A stretch of DNA of 64,000 nucleotides. Source: Tenacibaculum ovolyticum DSM 18103. Its GTDB lineage: Bacteria; Bacteroidota; Bacteroidia; Flavobacteriales; Flavobacteriaceae. Below, in pieces: positions 1 through 8,507 of the stretch. The translations under genes and the position numbers were made by a program. The notes beneath the pieces are model-generated. The model ran no database searches and was not told the DNA's origin. It saw only the letters and a list, made by a program, of their open reading frames with translations. The stretch is from contig NZ_KE387163.1 of the NCBI RefSeq assembly GCF_000430545.1, positions 464,439 to 528,438 of the forward strand, written 5' to 3'. Numbering within the stretch: position 1 is the stretch's first letter; each line of letters opens with the position of its first letter.

Positions 1-841
1 AGTCTATAAATATGAATAAGAAATAAAAGCTATAAAAAACTAAGAATTGCCAGTAGCCAAAGAAACTTAAGATAATACTTATATCAAAACCTATAATAAA
101 CAAACTAGGAAACCAATAAGTGATTTTTGCTGTTTTTGGATACTTTCTACTTAAAATTGGTCTTGCTGTTCCAAATGCAAAAGTTTGTTTAAAAAACTGT
201 TTTATAGTACTTCTACGCTTATGATATACAAATGCTTTTTCAATTAATTGAGTTTTAAATTCATTTTCCCATAAACGAAACGTTAAATCAATATCTTCAC
301 CAGCTTTCATCTTAGAAAAACCTGCTGTTTTTTCAAAAGCTTCTTTAGAAATCCCTAAATTAAAACTTCTTGGTTGAAACTTCCCTACTCCTTTCTTCTT
401 TCCTCTAATTCCACCTGTTGTTAACACTGAAGTCATAGAGTAATTAATCGCTTTTTGTAGTGATGTAAAGCTCTCATGTGCAGCATCAGGACCTCCAAAA
501 GCATCCGTATAGTTTTCTTGCAAAGATTTTTGTACTTCTAATAAATACTGAGGAGGAACGATTACATCAGAATCTAAAATAATAAAATAGTTACCATTAG
601 CACGTTCCATTCCAAAATTACGACTTGCTCCTGCACCACTATTATCTTTATAAAAATATTGTATACTTAGTCTATCCTTATAACAACTCACAACACCCTC
701 TGAATAATATTGTGATCCATCTTCAATAATAATCACCTCAAAACTATCTTCAAACTCTTGTTTTACAAGGCTTTTAAGTAGTTCATAAATTTCTTGCGGT
801 CTATTATAAACAGGAACAATTATAGAGAATTTTAACTTCAT
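1..841 (-). CDS. Family 2 glycosyltransferase, C-terminally cut by window edge
   Basis: Open on the minus strand from an ATG at 841-839 to the window edge (about 280 codons, no stop seen). It starts with KFSIIVPVYNRP, typical of GT-A family 2 enzymes, followed by an acidic IEDGS segment, ASRNFGMERANG, the LDSDV metal/nucleotide-binding DxD-like motif, and a late GEDIDLTFRLW motif where the catalytic base would sit. The last visible part is strongly hydrophobic and probably holds two membrane helices near the C-terminus. It should transfer a sugar from a nucleotide-sugar to a lipid or polysaccharide at the inner membrane; the substrate cannot be told. Its ATG overlaps the stop of the DUF3050 gene (TAATG), so the two are translationally coupled. 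Confidence 0.85.
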   Translation of the reverse strand, partial: MKLKFSIIVPVYNRPQEIYELLKSLVKQEFEDSFEVIIIEDGSQYYSEGVVSCYKDRLSIQYFYKDNSGAGASRNFGMERANGNYFIILDSDVIVPPQYLLEVQKSLQENYTDAFGGPDAAHESFTSLQKAINYSMTSVLTTGGIRGKKKGVGKFQPRSFNLGISKEAFEKTAGFSKMKAGEDIDLTFRLWENEFKTQLIEKAFVYHKRRSTIKQFFKQTFAFGTARPILSRKYPKTAKITYWFPSLFIIGFDISIILSFFGYWQFLVFYSFYFLFIFID

Positions 842-1620
842 TACACTAAAATACTAAGGTTAATCTTTTTAGTAATACCATTCCAAAGATTAATCCTCTT
901 TTGTAATGATTCTTTTGCATAATACAATACATCATCCCATTTTTGTTGGTCTTCACCACACAATTCTTCTATCATTTGTAGTGATAATGGTCCATGTTCA
1001 TCACCATCTAATTCTATATGTCTTTTTAAATAATACGTTAATTTATTATAATTAAGATTCGATTTTTCTTCAGTATTCTTAACTATCTCAAAAAACATAT
1101 CTGGTATTACATCTTCTCTACCGAAAGTAAAACTTGAAGCTATAATATGAGGCTCTGAAGTATTAATAACATCGAATGTAAATTTTAAAAATTCCTTTAC
1201 TTCATCAATAACAATACTACTATTTAGTACTTCATTAATATTTTTACCTTCAATTAGTTTAAAGATAAAGGAATTCATTTCAGCAATGTCAGCTCCTACT
1301 TCTTTCATTGCATCAATATACATTTCAAAATGACTTTTAGGCTCTCCTAATTCATTTACATCTGTTTCTTCACAAAGTACAATTTCATTAATAAATCGCG
1401 CTGTTTTTGGATTTACAACAGGAATCCATGGCAAATTCACACAAGTTAATTGTTGCTGTAGTGTTTTTAATAAAGACATAAAATCCCAAACTGCAAAAAC
1501 ATGAGACTCCATAAAAATTTTTATATCGTCAATGCTTTTTAGTGATGTGTATAAAGCATGCTCTTTTAATTGTTTTCTTAGAGGAGCTAATTCCTTTTCA
1601 ATATGTAAAATAGTATTCAT
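841..1620 (-). CDS. DUF3050 domain protein
   Basis: A 259-residue soluble protein without signal peptide. The conserved opening (LRKQLKEHALYTSL, then FMESHVFAVWDFMSLLK and LPWIPVVNP) matches the DUF3050 family, found mostly in Bacteroidota and Proteobacteria. The helical fold with conserved His and Glu (HVFAVWDF, the FTFGREDVIPDMF region and HIELDGDEHGPLS) recalls heme-oxygenase/TenA-like helical bundles, which would suit a metal- or cofactor-binding enzyme; this is an inference from the pattern. It lies directly upstream of, and overlaps by one base, a glycosyltransferase gene. No function is established that I know of. Confidence 0.8.
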   Translation of the reverse strand: MNTILHIEKELAPLRKQLKEHALYTSLKSIDDIKIFMESHVFAVWDFMSLLKTLQQQLTCVNLPWIPVVNPKTARFINEIVLCEETDVNELGEPKSHFEMYIDAMKEVGADIAEMNSFIFKLIEGKNINEVLNSSIVIDEVKEFLKFTFDVINTSEPHIIASSFTFGREDVIPDMFFEIVKNTEEKSNLNYNKLTYYLKRHIELDGDEHGPLSLQMIEELCGEDQQKWDDVLYYAKESLQKRINLWNGITKKINLSILV

Positions 1621-1639
1621 TTCTAATAATTATAAATAA

Positions 1640-1667
1640 AAAATGCAAATCTAGTGATTTGCATTTT
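1640..1667 (-). terminator. Intrinsic terminator after fabI
   Basis: A perfect 12-bp stem (AAAATGCAAATC / GATTTGCATTTT) with a 4-base loop lies 23 bases beyond the fabI stop. It ends in a T-rich run on the minus strand. The DUF3050 gene begins just beyond it, so it separates the two units. Confidence 0.75.
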
Positions 1668-1690
1668 ATAATTTTTCTATGATTTAAAAA

Positions 1691-2503
1691 TTACTCTTCA
1701 GTAAATTTATCCATTACAGCTGTACTTACTCCCATGTTAGAAAAACCTCCATCATGAAACAAGTTTTGAAGTGTTACTTTTTTAGTTAAATCAGAAAACA
1801 ATGAAATTGTATAATCTGCACACTCTAATGCTGTTGCGTTACCTAATGGTGACATTTTTTCAGCATATGATATAAACCCATCAAAACCTTTTACACCTTG
1901 TCCGGCAGTAGTTGGCGTTGGTGATTGAGAAATTGTGTTTACACGTACTTTATGATCACGTCCAAAGAAATATCCAAAACTACGGGCTATAGATTCTAAA
2001 TATGCTTTATTATCAGCCATATCATTATAATCAGGAAATACTCGCTGAGCTGCCATATATGTTAACGCAACAACACTTCCCCATTCATTCATGGCTTCTT
2101 TGTTATATAAAACATTCATTACTTTATGAAAAGAAACAGCTGAAACATCCCATCCTTTCGTTGTAAAATCATATTTAGAATCTGTATAATGACGTCCTTT
2201 ACGTACATTAACTGACATACCGATTGAGTGTAAAACAAAATCTATTTTACCTCCCAAAATCTCCATTGATTTTTCAACTAAATTTGTTATGTCATCCATA
2301 GAAGTAGCATCTGCAGGTATAATCTCAGATCCTGTTTTTTCTGCTAATTCTTTAATCTGTCCCATACGCATTGCAATAGGCGCATTCGTTAATACAAACT
2401 CTGCTCCCTCTTCATGTGCACGTTCAGCAACCTTCCATGCAATAGAATTTTCATCTAATGCTCCAAAAATAATTCCTTTTTTACCCTTTAATAAGTTGTA
2501 CAT
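1691..2503 (-). CDS. fabI: Enoyl-[acyl-carrier-protein] reductase (NADH), FabI
   Basis: Catalyses the last step of each fatty-acid elongation cycle, reducing trans-2-enoyl-ACP with NADH in the cytoplasm. The 270-residue protein is a divergent short-chain dehydrogenase. It has the FabI-type N-terminal GIIFGALDENSIAW nucleotide-binding segment, the LHSIGMS motif, and the FabI Tyr-x6-Lys active site as Y159 and K166, with a second active-site Tyr at 149 in ALTYMAAQ. Length fits the Bacteroidota FabI (E. coli 262). It follows recN with 38 bases between, and probably belongs to the same transcription unit as recN, the porD-like gene, coaBC, rpoZ and bamD. It is the target class of triclosan and related inhibitors. 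Confidence 0.96.
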   Translation of the reverse strand: MYNLLKGKKGIIFGALDENSIAWKVAERAHEEGAEFVLTNAPIAMRMGQIKELAEKTGSEIIPADATSMDDITNLVEKSMEILGGKIDFVLHSIGMSVNVRKGRHYTDSKYDFTTKGWDVSAVSFHKVMNVLYNKEAMNEWGSVVALTYMAAQRVFPDYNDMADNKAYLESIARSFGYFFGRDHKVRVNTISQSPTPTTAGQGVKGFDGFISYAEKMSPLGNATALECADYTISLFSDLTKKVTLQNLFHDGGFSNMGVSTAVMDKFTEE

Positions 2504-2541
2504 ATTTTACTTTTTAATGTATGTAGTTGTTTGTTTTATAC

Positions 2542-4194
2542 TTAATTCAATAATTCTTTTGCATGTGTTAATGCACTTTCTGAAATGTCTTTACCACTTA
2601 ACATTTCTGCTATTTCAATTACACGTTCATCATTAGACAATAATTTTAAGTTTGATGTTGTAACTCCGTCTTCCTCTCCTTTATATACTTTATAATGCTG
2701 TAATCCTTTGGCTGCAATTTGCGGTAAATGTGTAATTGTTATTACTTGCATATTTACTCCCATATCTTGCATTATTTTTGCAATTTTATTAGATACTTCT
2801 CCAGATACTCCTGTATCAATTTCATCAAAAATAATAGTAGGTAGCTTGGTATTCTCTGATAAAATCTTTTTTATTGATAACATTATCCTAGATAATTCTC
2901 CTCCTGATGCTACTTTTTTAAGTTCGCCAAAATTACCTCCTTTATTCGCTGAGAATAAAAATGATAAATTGTCTTTACCATTTGTAAAGTAATCTTTTGA
3001 AACGCTTAATTCTATCGAAAAACGAGCATTTGGCATTCCTAATTCTGTAAGTAAATATTCTAACTCTTTTTGTAGCTTAGGAATTGCTTTGTTTCTAGAT
3101 TTAGTAATCATAGCAGCAACTTCATCTAGCTTTATTGACACTTCTTTAATTTCAGCATTCTTAGCATCAATCAATGTCCCTGCTCCTTCTACTTGAGCTA
3201 CTTTTTTAGATAATGATTCATGAATAACTTGTAGTTCTTTAATCGACTCAACAGCGTGTTTCTTTTGTAAATTATATACTAATTGTAATCTATCATTTAG
3301 CTCTTCTATTTCATTCGGATTAAATTCGACTTCTTCATTAGCACTTTCTAATTCAGAAATTACATCATCTAATTCAATTTTTATACTTGAAATTCTCTTT
3401 GAAAGGTCTTCATAGTTTTTAGAATAAGAACTTATTTTTTGTAAGTTATTTTCTAAACCATTAAATAAATTCTGTAAACCAATATCATCATTTATAGAGA
3501 CTTGCAATGCTTCAGATAAATTTAATTTTATTTCCTCTATATTATTTAATTTATCTAACTTTTCTTCTAAGATCTCTTGTTCACCTATTTTTAAGCTCGC
3601 ATCCTCTAATTCATTAAACAAATGCAAGTTATACTCATATTGTTCATTAAATTTTTCGGTTTCTTCTTGTAAAGTCTTTAAATCTTTCTTTAAAAGCGAA
3701 TACTTACGTAACCCTCTTTTATAGGAAGCTATTTTAGTTTGATTCTTAGCTAATGCATCAATAACAGAAAACTGAAATACTGTATCTGATAACTGTAATG
3801 TTTGATGCTGCGAATGTATATCTATCAACTTACTCTTTAAAGCTGATAAAACTGATAAATTTGCAGGAGTGTCATTTACAAATGCTCTTGATTTACCTGA
3901 AGGAAGAATTTCTCTACGAATAATCGTTTCGGCTTCATAATCTATATCTAATTTTTCGAATAAACTTTGTAAAGAATATTCGTCAATATTAAATTTAGCT
4001 TCAATAACACATTTCTTTTCTGTGTTTTTTAAGGAAGATAAATCAGCTCGATTTCCCATTACTAAGCCCAAGGCTCCTAATAAAATGGATTTACCAGCTC
4101 CTGTTTCACCTGTTATGATAGATAAACCTTTTGTAAAATCAATCGCTAAATGATTGATTAACGCGTAATTATGTATGGATAAGTGTGTCAGCAA
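2542..4194 (-). CDS. recN: DNA repair protein RecN
   Basis: An SMC-like ATPase acting in recombinational repair of double-strand breaks. The 550-residue protein has an N-terminal ABC half with Walker A GETGAGKS (29-36), a long central coiled coil (about 150-380, rich in Leu/Glu/Lys), and a C-terminal half with the ABC signature SGGELSR and Walker B TIIFDEIDTGVSGEV. The length matches the family (553 in E. coli). It sits between the porD-like gene and fabI on the same strand. No LexA-type box is evident upstream, so SOS control is not supported from the sequence. Confidence 0.97.
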   Translation of the reverse strand: MLTHLSIHNYALINHLAIDFTKGLSIITGETGAGKSILLGALGLVMGNRADLSSLKNTEKKCVIEAKFNIDEYSLQSLFEKLDIDYEAETIIRREILPSGKSRAFVNDTPANLSVLSALKSKLIDIHSQHQTLQLSDTVFQFSVIDALAKNQTKIASYKRGLRKYSLLKKDLKTLQEETEKFNEQYEYNLHLFNELEDASLKIGEQEILEEKLDKLNNIEEIKLNLSEALQVSINDDIGLQNLFNGLENNLQKISSYSKNYEDLSKRISSIKIELDDVISELESANEEVEFNPNEIEELNDRLQLVYNLQKKHAVESIKELQVIHESLSKKVAQVEGAGTLIDAKNAEIKEVSIKLDEVAAMITKSRNKAIPKLQKELEYLLTELGMPNARFSIELSVSKDYFTNGKDNLSFLFSANKGGNFGELKKVASGGELSRIMLSIKKILSENTKLPTIIFDEIDTGVSGEVSNKIAKIMQDMGVNMQVITITHLPQIAAKGLQHYKVYKGEEDGVTTSNLKLLSNDERVIEIAEMLSGKDISESALTHAKELLN

Positions 4195-4374
4195 ATTCTA
4201 TTCTTTAGAAAAATTAAAAATACAAATTTTCAATGAATTATATTACTAAAAAAAGAATGGAAGTTTACAGTTTATATATAAATAAAATAAAGGTAGCAAC
4301 TATACTTAAAAAGTCTAAAATACAATTACTTAATCATGTTTAGTCGAAAAACAATTCTATCTTAAACTTAATAA

Positions 4375-5265
4375 TTATTTAATTTTTTTCCACTTATCTT
4401 TATAAGTAGGTGCAATTTTTTCCAATACACTAATCATTTTTTGGGTGTTTTTCGCAGGTTTTCCATCAGAAAAAACGCTTGAAATTTCATCACCTTTAGC
4501 ATCTAAAAAAACACGAATCATATAATTACCTATTGTAATGTTATGTAATTTATCTAATGCTATAACATTGTCTTGAATTCTTTGTTTTGCTACTTCTTTT
4601 TTCTCTGAAAAATTGTCAAATCCGTTTCTGTGATACTCATAAAAAATAGTTCGTAAAGGACTAAATTTAGAAGATAATAAATTATCTATTAACGCAAAAC
4701 GATTTTGTTTTCCTATTTGGTTTTGCCATCCTGTTTCACCACTAGATTGCGCTTGTAGCATAACATTTTCTGCTTTTTTAAAATAAGCAGTTCCTGATTT
4801 TAAAGCGAAAGTATCAGCATCTGCACCTAAAATCGTATACACATAAAAAGCAATTGTTGATACTAAATTAGATTCGTAATTATTTGGGTTAAAAATTAAC
4901 GGAGCAAACTCACTATAATTAAAATTAAAATTAGTGTCATTAATATTTAAAACAGGAGTCGCGTAAGAAGAGTTATATACAGGCCTTGTAGATTGCACTT
5001 GTATTGTTGCATTAAAATTGTTACCACTTTGCTCGTTTACAATAATGGTAAAGGCACAATTAATTCGTTCTTGTTGTTTGTAATTTTTGTTAGTCCATTG
5101 TTTTTCATTAATAAACTCAGTTAATGATTTTTCTAATGTTTCATAAACTTGTTTATTACTACTCTGAACTTTATCAGTATTTATCGTTACAAAAGCGTTT
5201 AATTCTTGCGATTGCGTTGTAAAAGTTGACAATATGGTTAAAAGAAAAAAGAAAAAATTACGCAT
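4375..5265 (-). CDS. DUF4835 family secreted protein (PorD-like, type IX secretion-associated)
   Basis: A 296-residue protein with an N-terminal signal peptide (hydrophobic stretch ending TTQSQ, cleavage probably after residue 19-20). The body starts ELNAFVTINTDKVQ and matches the DUF4835 family, which is annotated as PorD in type IX secretion literature on Bacteroidota; that name rests on family knowledge. It probably lies in the periplasm or at the outer membrane. The order bamD-rpoZ-coaBC-DUF4835-recN-fabI is, to my knowledge, common in Flavobacteriaceae. A GC-rich hairpin repeat separates it from coaBC. Confidence 0.8.
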   Translation of the reverse strand: MRNFFFFLLTILSTFTTQSQELNAFVTINTDKVQSSNKQVYETLEKSLTEFINEKQWTNKNYKQQERINCAFTIIVNEQSGNNFNATIQVQSTRPVYNSSYATPVLNINDTNFNFNYSEFAPLIFNPNNYESNLVSTIAFYVYTILGADADTFALKSGTAYFKKAENVMLQAQSSGETGWQNQIGKQNRFALIDNLLSSKFSPLRTIFYEYHRNGFDNFSEKKEVAKQRIQDNVIALDKLHNITIGNYMIRVFLDAKGDEISSVFSDGKPAKNTQKMISVLEKIAPTYKDKWKKIK

Positions 5266-5280
5266 TTATTATAATTTTAT

Positions 5281-5340
5281 TTGTCTGGCCGAGCGCAGTC
5301 GAGACCTATTAAAACCTCTCGAAAAACTGCGTTTGTATCT
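5281..5340. repeat. GC-rich imperfect hairpin, REP-like intergenic element
   Basis: Between coaBC and the porD-like gene lies a GC-rich island in an otherwise AT-rich spacer. CGCAGTCGAGA at 5294-5304 can pair with TCTCG (5317-5321) plus ACTGCG (5326-5331), with four unpaired A bases as a bulge. The flank GGCCGAGCGCAGTCGAGACC resembles a dispersed palindromic element I associate with flavobacterial intergenic regions. The copy number in this genome cannot be judged from one window; no second copy was noticed here. Confidence 0.5.
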
Positions 5341-5394
5341 TCAAAGTAAAAAACATTTCACTTTTCAATAATACCCGAGAAGACAATATAATTA

Positions 5395-6603
5395 TTATTT
5401 AATTTTATTGATAATTTCATTAATTATATCAACTGACACTTCTTTTTTAGACTTTAAATCGAATACTTTTTGGTTAAAATCAGTATCAATAATAGTAATT
5501 TTATTAGTATCAGTAGCAAAACCAGCTCCCTTATCTTGTAACGAATTTAAGATAATTAAATCTAAGTTCTTACGTGTAATTTTATTTTTTGCATTTTCAA
5601 CTTCATTATTTGTTTCTAATGCAAATCCTACTAATAATTGATTTTTTTTAATAGCTCCTAATGATTTTAAAATATCTTTTGTAGGCTCTAATTCTATTGT
5701 TAACGTTGAATCTTTCTTTTTTATTTTCTGCGTTGCAATATTTTTTGGTCTATAATCTGCAACAGCTGCCGACAAAATTGCAATATCTACATCATTATAG
5801 TAAGTATGACAAGCGTCATACATGTCTTGAGCTGATTTTACATCAACTCTTTTAATAAAAGAATGTGTTACTTTTTGGTAAGAAGGTCCTGATACTAAAA
5901 CAACTTCAGCTCCTAAATTAGCTGCCGTTTTAGCTATTTCAAATCCCATTTTACCTGAAGAATGATTTCCTATAAAACGAACAGGGTCAATAGCTTCATA
6001 TGTTGGCCCAGCTGTTATGAGTATTTTTTTTCCACGAAGTGGTAATTTAGAAACAATATCTTTTTCTATAAAATCAACAATATCTTCAGGCTCTGCCATA
6101 CGACCTTCACCGACTAATCCGCTAGCTAGCTCACCAGAAGTAGCAGGAATTAAAATATTACCAAAATCTTGTAAACTTTCTAAACTTTTTTTAGTTGATG
6201 GATGCTTATACATATCCAAATCCATTGCTGGTGCAAAATAAACAGAGCATTTTGCCGATAAATATGTTGCTAATAACAAATTATCACAAGTACCGTTTGC
6301 CATCTTAGACATCGTATTTGCAGTTGCTGGAGCAATAATTAGTAAATCAGCCCATAAGCCCAAATCTACATGATTATTCCATAATTCATTTTCATCTTCT
6401 TTTTCGTAAAAAGTAGAATGAACCGGATTTTTTGATAAAGTAGAAAGTGTAAGTGGAGTAATAAAATCTTTAGACGCAGGAGTCATGACTACCATAACTT
6501 CTGCGCCAGATTTTATAAATAAACGAACCAAGTTCGCTGTTTTGTATGCGGCAATACCTGCAGTAACGCCAAGTAATACTTTTTTACCGCTTAATACAGA
6601 CAT
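5395..6603 (-). CDS. coaBC: Bifunctional phosphopantothenoylcysteine decarboxylase / phosphopantothenate-cysteine ligase (CoaBC)
   Basis: Carries out two consecutive steps of coenzyme A synthesis: joining cysteine to 4'-phosphopantothenate (CTP-dependent, CoaB) and decarboxylating the product (FMN-dependent, CoaC). The N-terminal flavoprotein half shows GVTAGIAAYK, the active-site His in NNHVDLGLWADLL, PATANTMSKMANG and a downstream Cys in LSAKCSVYFAPAMD. The CoaB half begins about residue 188 (ILITAGPTYEAIDPVRFIGNHSSGKMG). I choose the ATG at 6603 (402 residues) because MSVLSGKKVLLG is the usual start and it follows the rpoZ stop by one base; an in-frame ATG at 6642 inside rpoZ would add 13 unlikely residues. 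Confidence 0.96.
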   Translation of the reverse strand: MSVLSGKKVLLGVTAGIAAYKTANLVRLFIKSGAEVMVVMTPASKDFITPLTLSTLSKNPVHSTFYEKEDENELWNNHVDLGLWADLLIIAPATANTMSKMANGTCDNLLLATYLSAKCSVYFAPAMDLDMYKHPSTKKSLESLQDFGNILIPATSGELASGLVGEGRMAEPEDIVDFIEKDIVSKLPLRGKKILITAGPTYEAIDPVRFIGNHSSGKMGFEIAKTAANLGAEVVLVSGPSYQKVTHSFIKRVDVKSAQDMYDACHTYYNDVDIAILSAAVADYRPKNIATQKIKKKDSTLTIELEPTKDILKSLGAIKKNQLLVGFALETNNEVENAKNKITRKNLDLIILNSLQDKGAGFATDTNKITIIDTDFNQKVFDLKSKKEVSVDIINEIINKIK

Positions 6604-6604
6604 C

Positions 6605-6925
6605 TTATTCGGTGTCTGGAGTTCTGTGATATATTTTACCATTTAACCATTCATCTACTGCAATAGCATGAGGCTTTGGTAAACGTTCGTAAAATTTAGA
6701 AACTTCTATTTGTTCTTTATTTTCAAAAACTTCTTCTAAACTATCGTTATAAGTAGCAAATTCATCTAACTTATCAACTAATTCTTTCTTTAAATCAGAA
6801 TTAATTTGATTCGCTCTTTTAGCTATAACTGAAATAGCTTCATAGATATTCTCTGTTGGAGCTTCGATAGCTTCTTTATTATAAGTAATAGTACTTAATG
6901 GTGCTTTCGTTTCTTTATAATCCAT
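6605..6925 (-). CDS. rpoZ: RNA polymerase omega subunit-like protein (RpoZ)
   Basis: A 106-residue protein of the Bacteroidota omega/Rpb6 type. It contains the helical core NIYEAISVIAKRANQINSDLKKEL, corresponding to the omega segment that clamps the beta-prime C-terminus. It also has a phylum-typical C-terminal extension (SKFYERLPKPHAIAVDEWLNG). Role: assembly and stability of RNA polymerase. It lies three bases after bamD and one base before coaBC, so it is almost certainly co-transcribed with both. Confidence 0.85.
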   Translation of the reverse strand: MDYKETKAPLSTITYNKEAIEAPTENIYEAISVIAKRANQINSDLKKELVDKLDEFATYNDSLEEVFENKEQIEVSKFYERLPKPHAIAVDEWLNGKIYHRTPDTE

Positions 6926-6928
6926 TTT

Positions 6929-7741
6929 TTAACTTTTAACTAATTGTTCTTGTTCTTTATTTAATGCTGCTAACATTTCATTAGAATCTTTCATGAATTT
7001 AGACTCAGGAAAACTTCTTTTTAATTTATCGTATGCCTTTTTAGCTACCTTAATTCTATCAGCTTTTCTACGCGGCGTACTCTTCATTACAAAATCATGT
7101 GCTGCTTTTAAACGATAATATAATGCTTCTTCTTTATATTTCGTTCCTAAATAATCTGATAATAAATTATCAAAAGCAGTTATCGCTGCTCTATAATTTC
7201 TAGAATCATAACCTGCAGTTCTATAATATGTTTTTGCTATTTCAAATGCTTTTTTCTCTAACTTACTTCTTAATTCAGCATAATACTTGTTAGCTTCATC
7301 TAATTTATCTGAATTTGGATACCTGTCAATAAATGATTGGAACGATTCTAATGCTTTTCTTGTATCTGTTGGATCCAAGCTAAAACCTGGTGAAGCTTTA
7401 TAATAACTTAATGCTGATAAAAAAGCAGCTTCTTCTCTTTTAGAACTTTTAGGGTAGTTTTTTGTAAATCTATTAAAGTAATAACCAGCCAAACCATAGT
7501 TTTTCTCGTTAAAATTTGATTGAGAAACCATAAACTGTATACGTTCCATCTGAGGTTTACCCCTATATGACGGTGTTATTTTTTCAAATAAACGTAAAGC
7601 TTTACTGTACTTTTGTACTTCGTACATTTTGGTAGCCATCTTGTATTGTTCATCAATACTTCCCTTATTCAATACTTTCTGATATTCTCCACATGAAGAC
7701 AAGACCAATAGCATTACAATTATATACGCTAAATTTTTCAT
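6929..7741 (-). CDS. bamD: Outer membrane protein assembly lipoprotein BamD
   Basis: Periplasmic TPR lipoprotein of the BAM complex that inserts beta-barrel proteins into the outer membrane. It has a lipoprotein signal with lipobox LVLSSC, then five TPR-like helical repeats (for example YKMATKMYEVQKYSKALRLFEKI, GLAGYYFNRFTKNYPKS, ALESFQSFIDRYPNS, AITAFDNLLSDYLGT). I choose ATG 7741 (270 residues). A second in-frame ATG at 7750 lies only five bases from a TAATTTTG promoter box (7755-7762) and would be at or upstream of the expected transcription start. First gene of the bamD-rpoZ-coaBC unit. Confidence 0.93.
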   Translation of the reverse strand: MKNLAYIIVMLLVLSSCGEYQKVLNKGSIDEQYKMATKMYEVQKYSKALRLFEKITPSYRGKPQMERIQFMVSQSNFNEKNYGLAGYYFNRFTKNYPKSSKREEAAFLSALSYYKASPGFSLDPTDTRKALESFQSFIDRYPNSDKLDEANKYYAELRSKLEKKAFEIAKTYYRTAGYDSRNYRAAITAFDNLLSDYLGTKYKEEALYYRLKAAHDFVMKSTPRRKADRIKVAKKAYDKLKRSFPESKFMKDSNEMLAALNKEQEQLVKS

Positions 7742-7754
7742 TTTTTGCATTTGG

Positions 7755-7762
7755 CAAAATTA
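7755..7762 (-). promoter_or_regulatory. -7 promoter box for bamD operon
   Basis: TAATTTTG on the minus strand fits the Bacteroidota housekeeping -7 consensus TAnnTTTG. It places transcription start near 7748, a few bases before the chosen bamD ATG. Confidence 0.55.
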
Positions 7763-7871
7763 GTGATTAATTATGGATTATTAAAACGATTTTTCACTCT
7801 AAATAGAGTATTGCAATAAACCATTAAATCTATTATAAAAACTCGTAATAATTATTAAATGTTTGTTAATG

Positions 7872-8387
7872 TTATTCTACAGTATTTGCAGCTCCTTGTG
7901 CAACAATTTGTTTCACATCATTATCAAACAAATATAAGCCTCCTTTATCATCACCTATTAAATTAATTTTATCTAAAATATTTCTTGCTAAAGCTTCTTC
8001 TTCTATTTGTTCTGCAACATACCATTGTAAAAAGTTATGCGTTGCATAATCTCTTTCTTCTAAAGTAATATGTACTAAATCGTTTATTGATTTTGACACC
8101 ATTACTTCATGATTAAACAATGTTTGAAACATCTCTTTAAATGATCCAAACTCGGTTGGTGGTGCTGCTAAATCAGAAACTTGTGCATGTCCTCCTCTTT
8201 CGTTTACAAACTTTACTAGCTTTAACATATGCATACGTTCTTCGTCTGAGTGTGCGTACATAAACTGTGCTACCCCTTCAAACCCTTGAGTTTCTGCCCA
8301 ACATGCCATTGATAAGTATACTTGAGATGATTCTGCTTCTATTTTTATTTGCTTGTTTAAAGCATTTTCTATTTTTTTTGATAACAT
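7872..8387 (-). CDS. ftnA: Ferritin (bacterial, FtnA type)
   Basis: Cytoplasmic iron storage protein that oxidises Fe(II) and stores it as a mineral core in a 24-subunit shell. The 171-residue length and ligands fit the non-heme FtnA type: E17 in the first helix, E50 and H53 in HSDEERMHML, a Glu near 95 (LFNHEVM), and the later QWYVAEQIEEE segment with a Gln/Glu ferroxidase position. No bacterioferritin-type heme Met is apparent. It is a single-gene unit between dapA and bamD; a near-consensus -7 box (CATCTTTG) lies at 8440-8447. Confidence 0.95.
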   Translation of the reverse strand: MLSKKIENALNKQIKIEAESSQVYLSMACWAETQGFEGVAQFMYAHSDEERMHMLKLVKFVNERGGHAQVSDLAAPPTEFGSFKEMFQTLFNHEVMVSKSINDLVHITLEERDYATHNFLQWYVAEQIEEEALARNILDKINLIGDDKGGLYLFDNDVKQIVAQGAANTVE

Positions 8388-8452
8388 TATTTTATTTTTT
8401 TTAGAGGTTTTTTATTTAAGAGGTATTCTAAATTTTAAACAAAGATGCTAAA

Positions 8453-8484
8453 AAAAGACTACAATTAAAAAATTGTAGTCTTTT
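8453..8484 (-). terminator. Intrinsic terminator after dapA
   Basis: A perfect 14-bp stem (AAAAGACTACAATT and its complement) with a 4-base loop lies 24 bases past the dapA stop, and continues into a T-rich run on the minus strand. Confidence 0.8.
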
Positions 8485-8507
8485 ATAACTCTTGTCTTTT
8501 TATAAAA

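Noticed and set aside
1646..1653. TAGATTTG as promoter of the DUF3050 gene
   Set aside because: The match lies inside the perfect stem of the fabI terminator, so it is likely a by-product of that palindrome.
2289..2636. Plus-strand open frame across the fabI start and recN end
   Set aside because: Antisense shadow of two clear genes.
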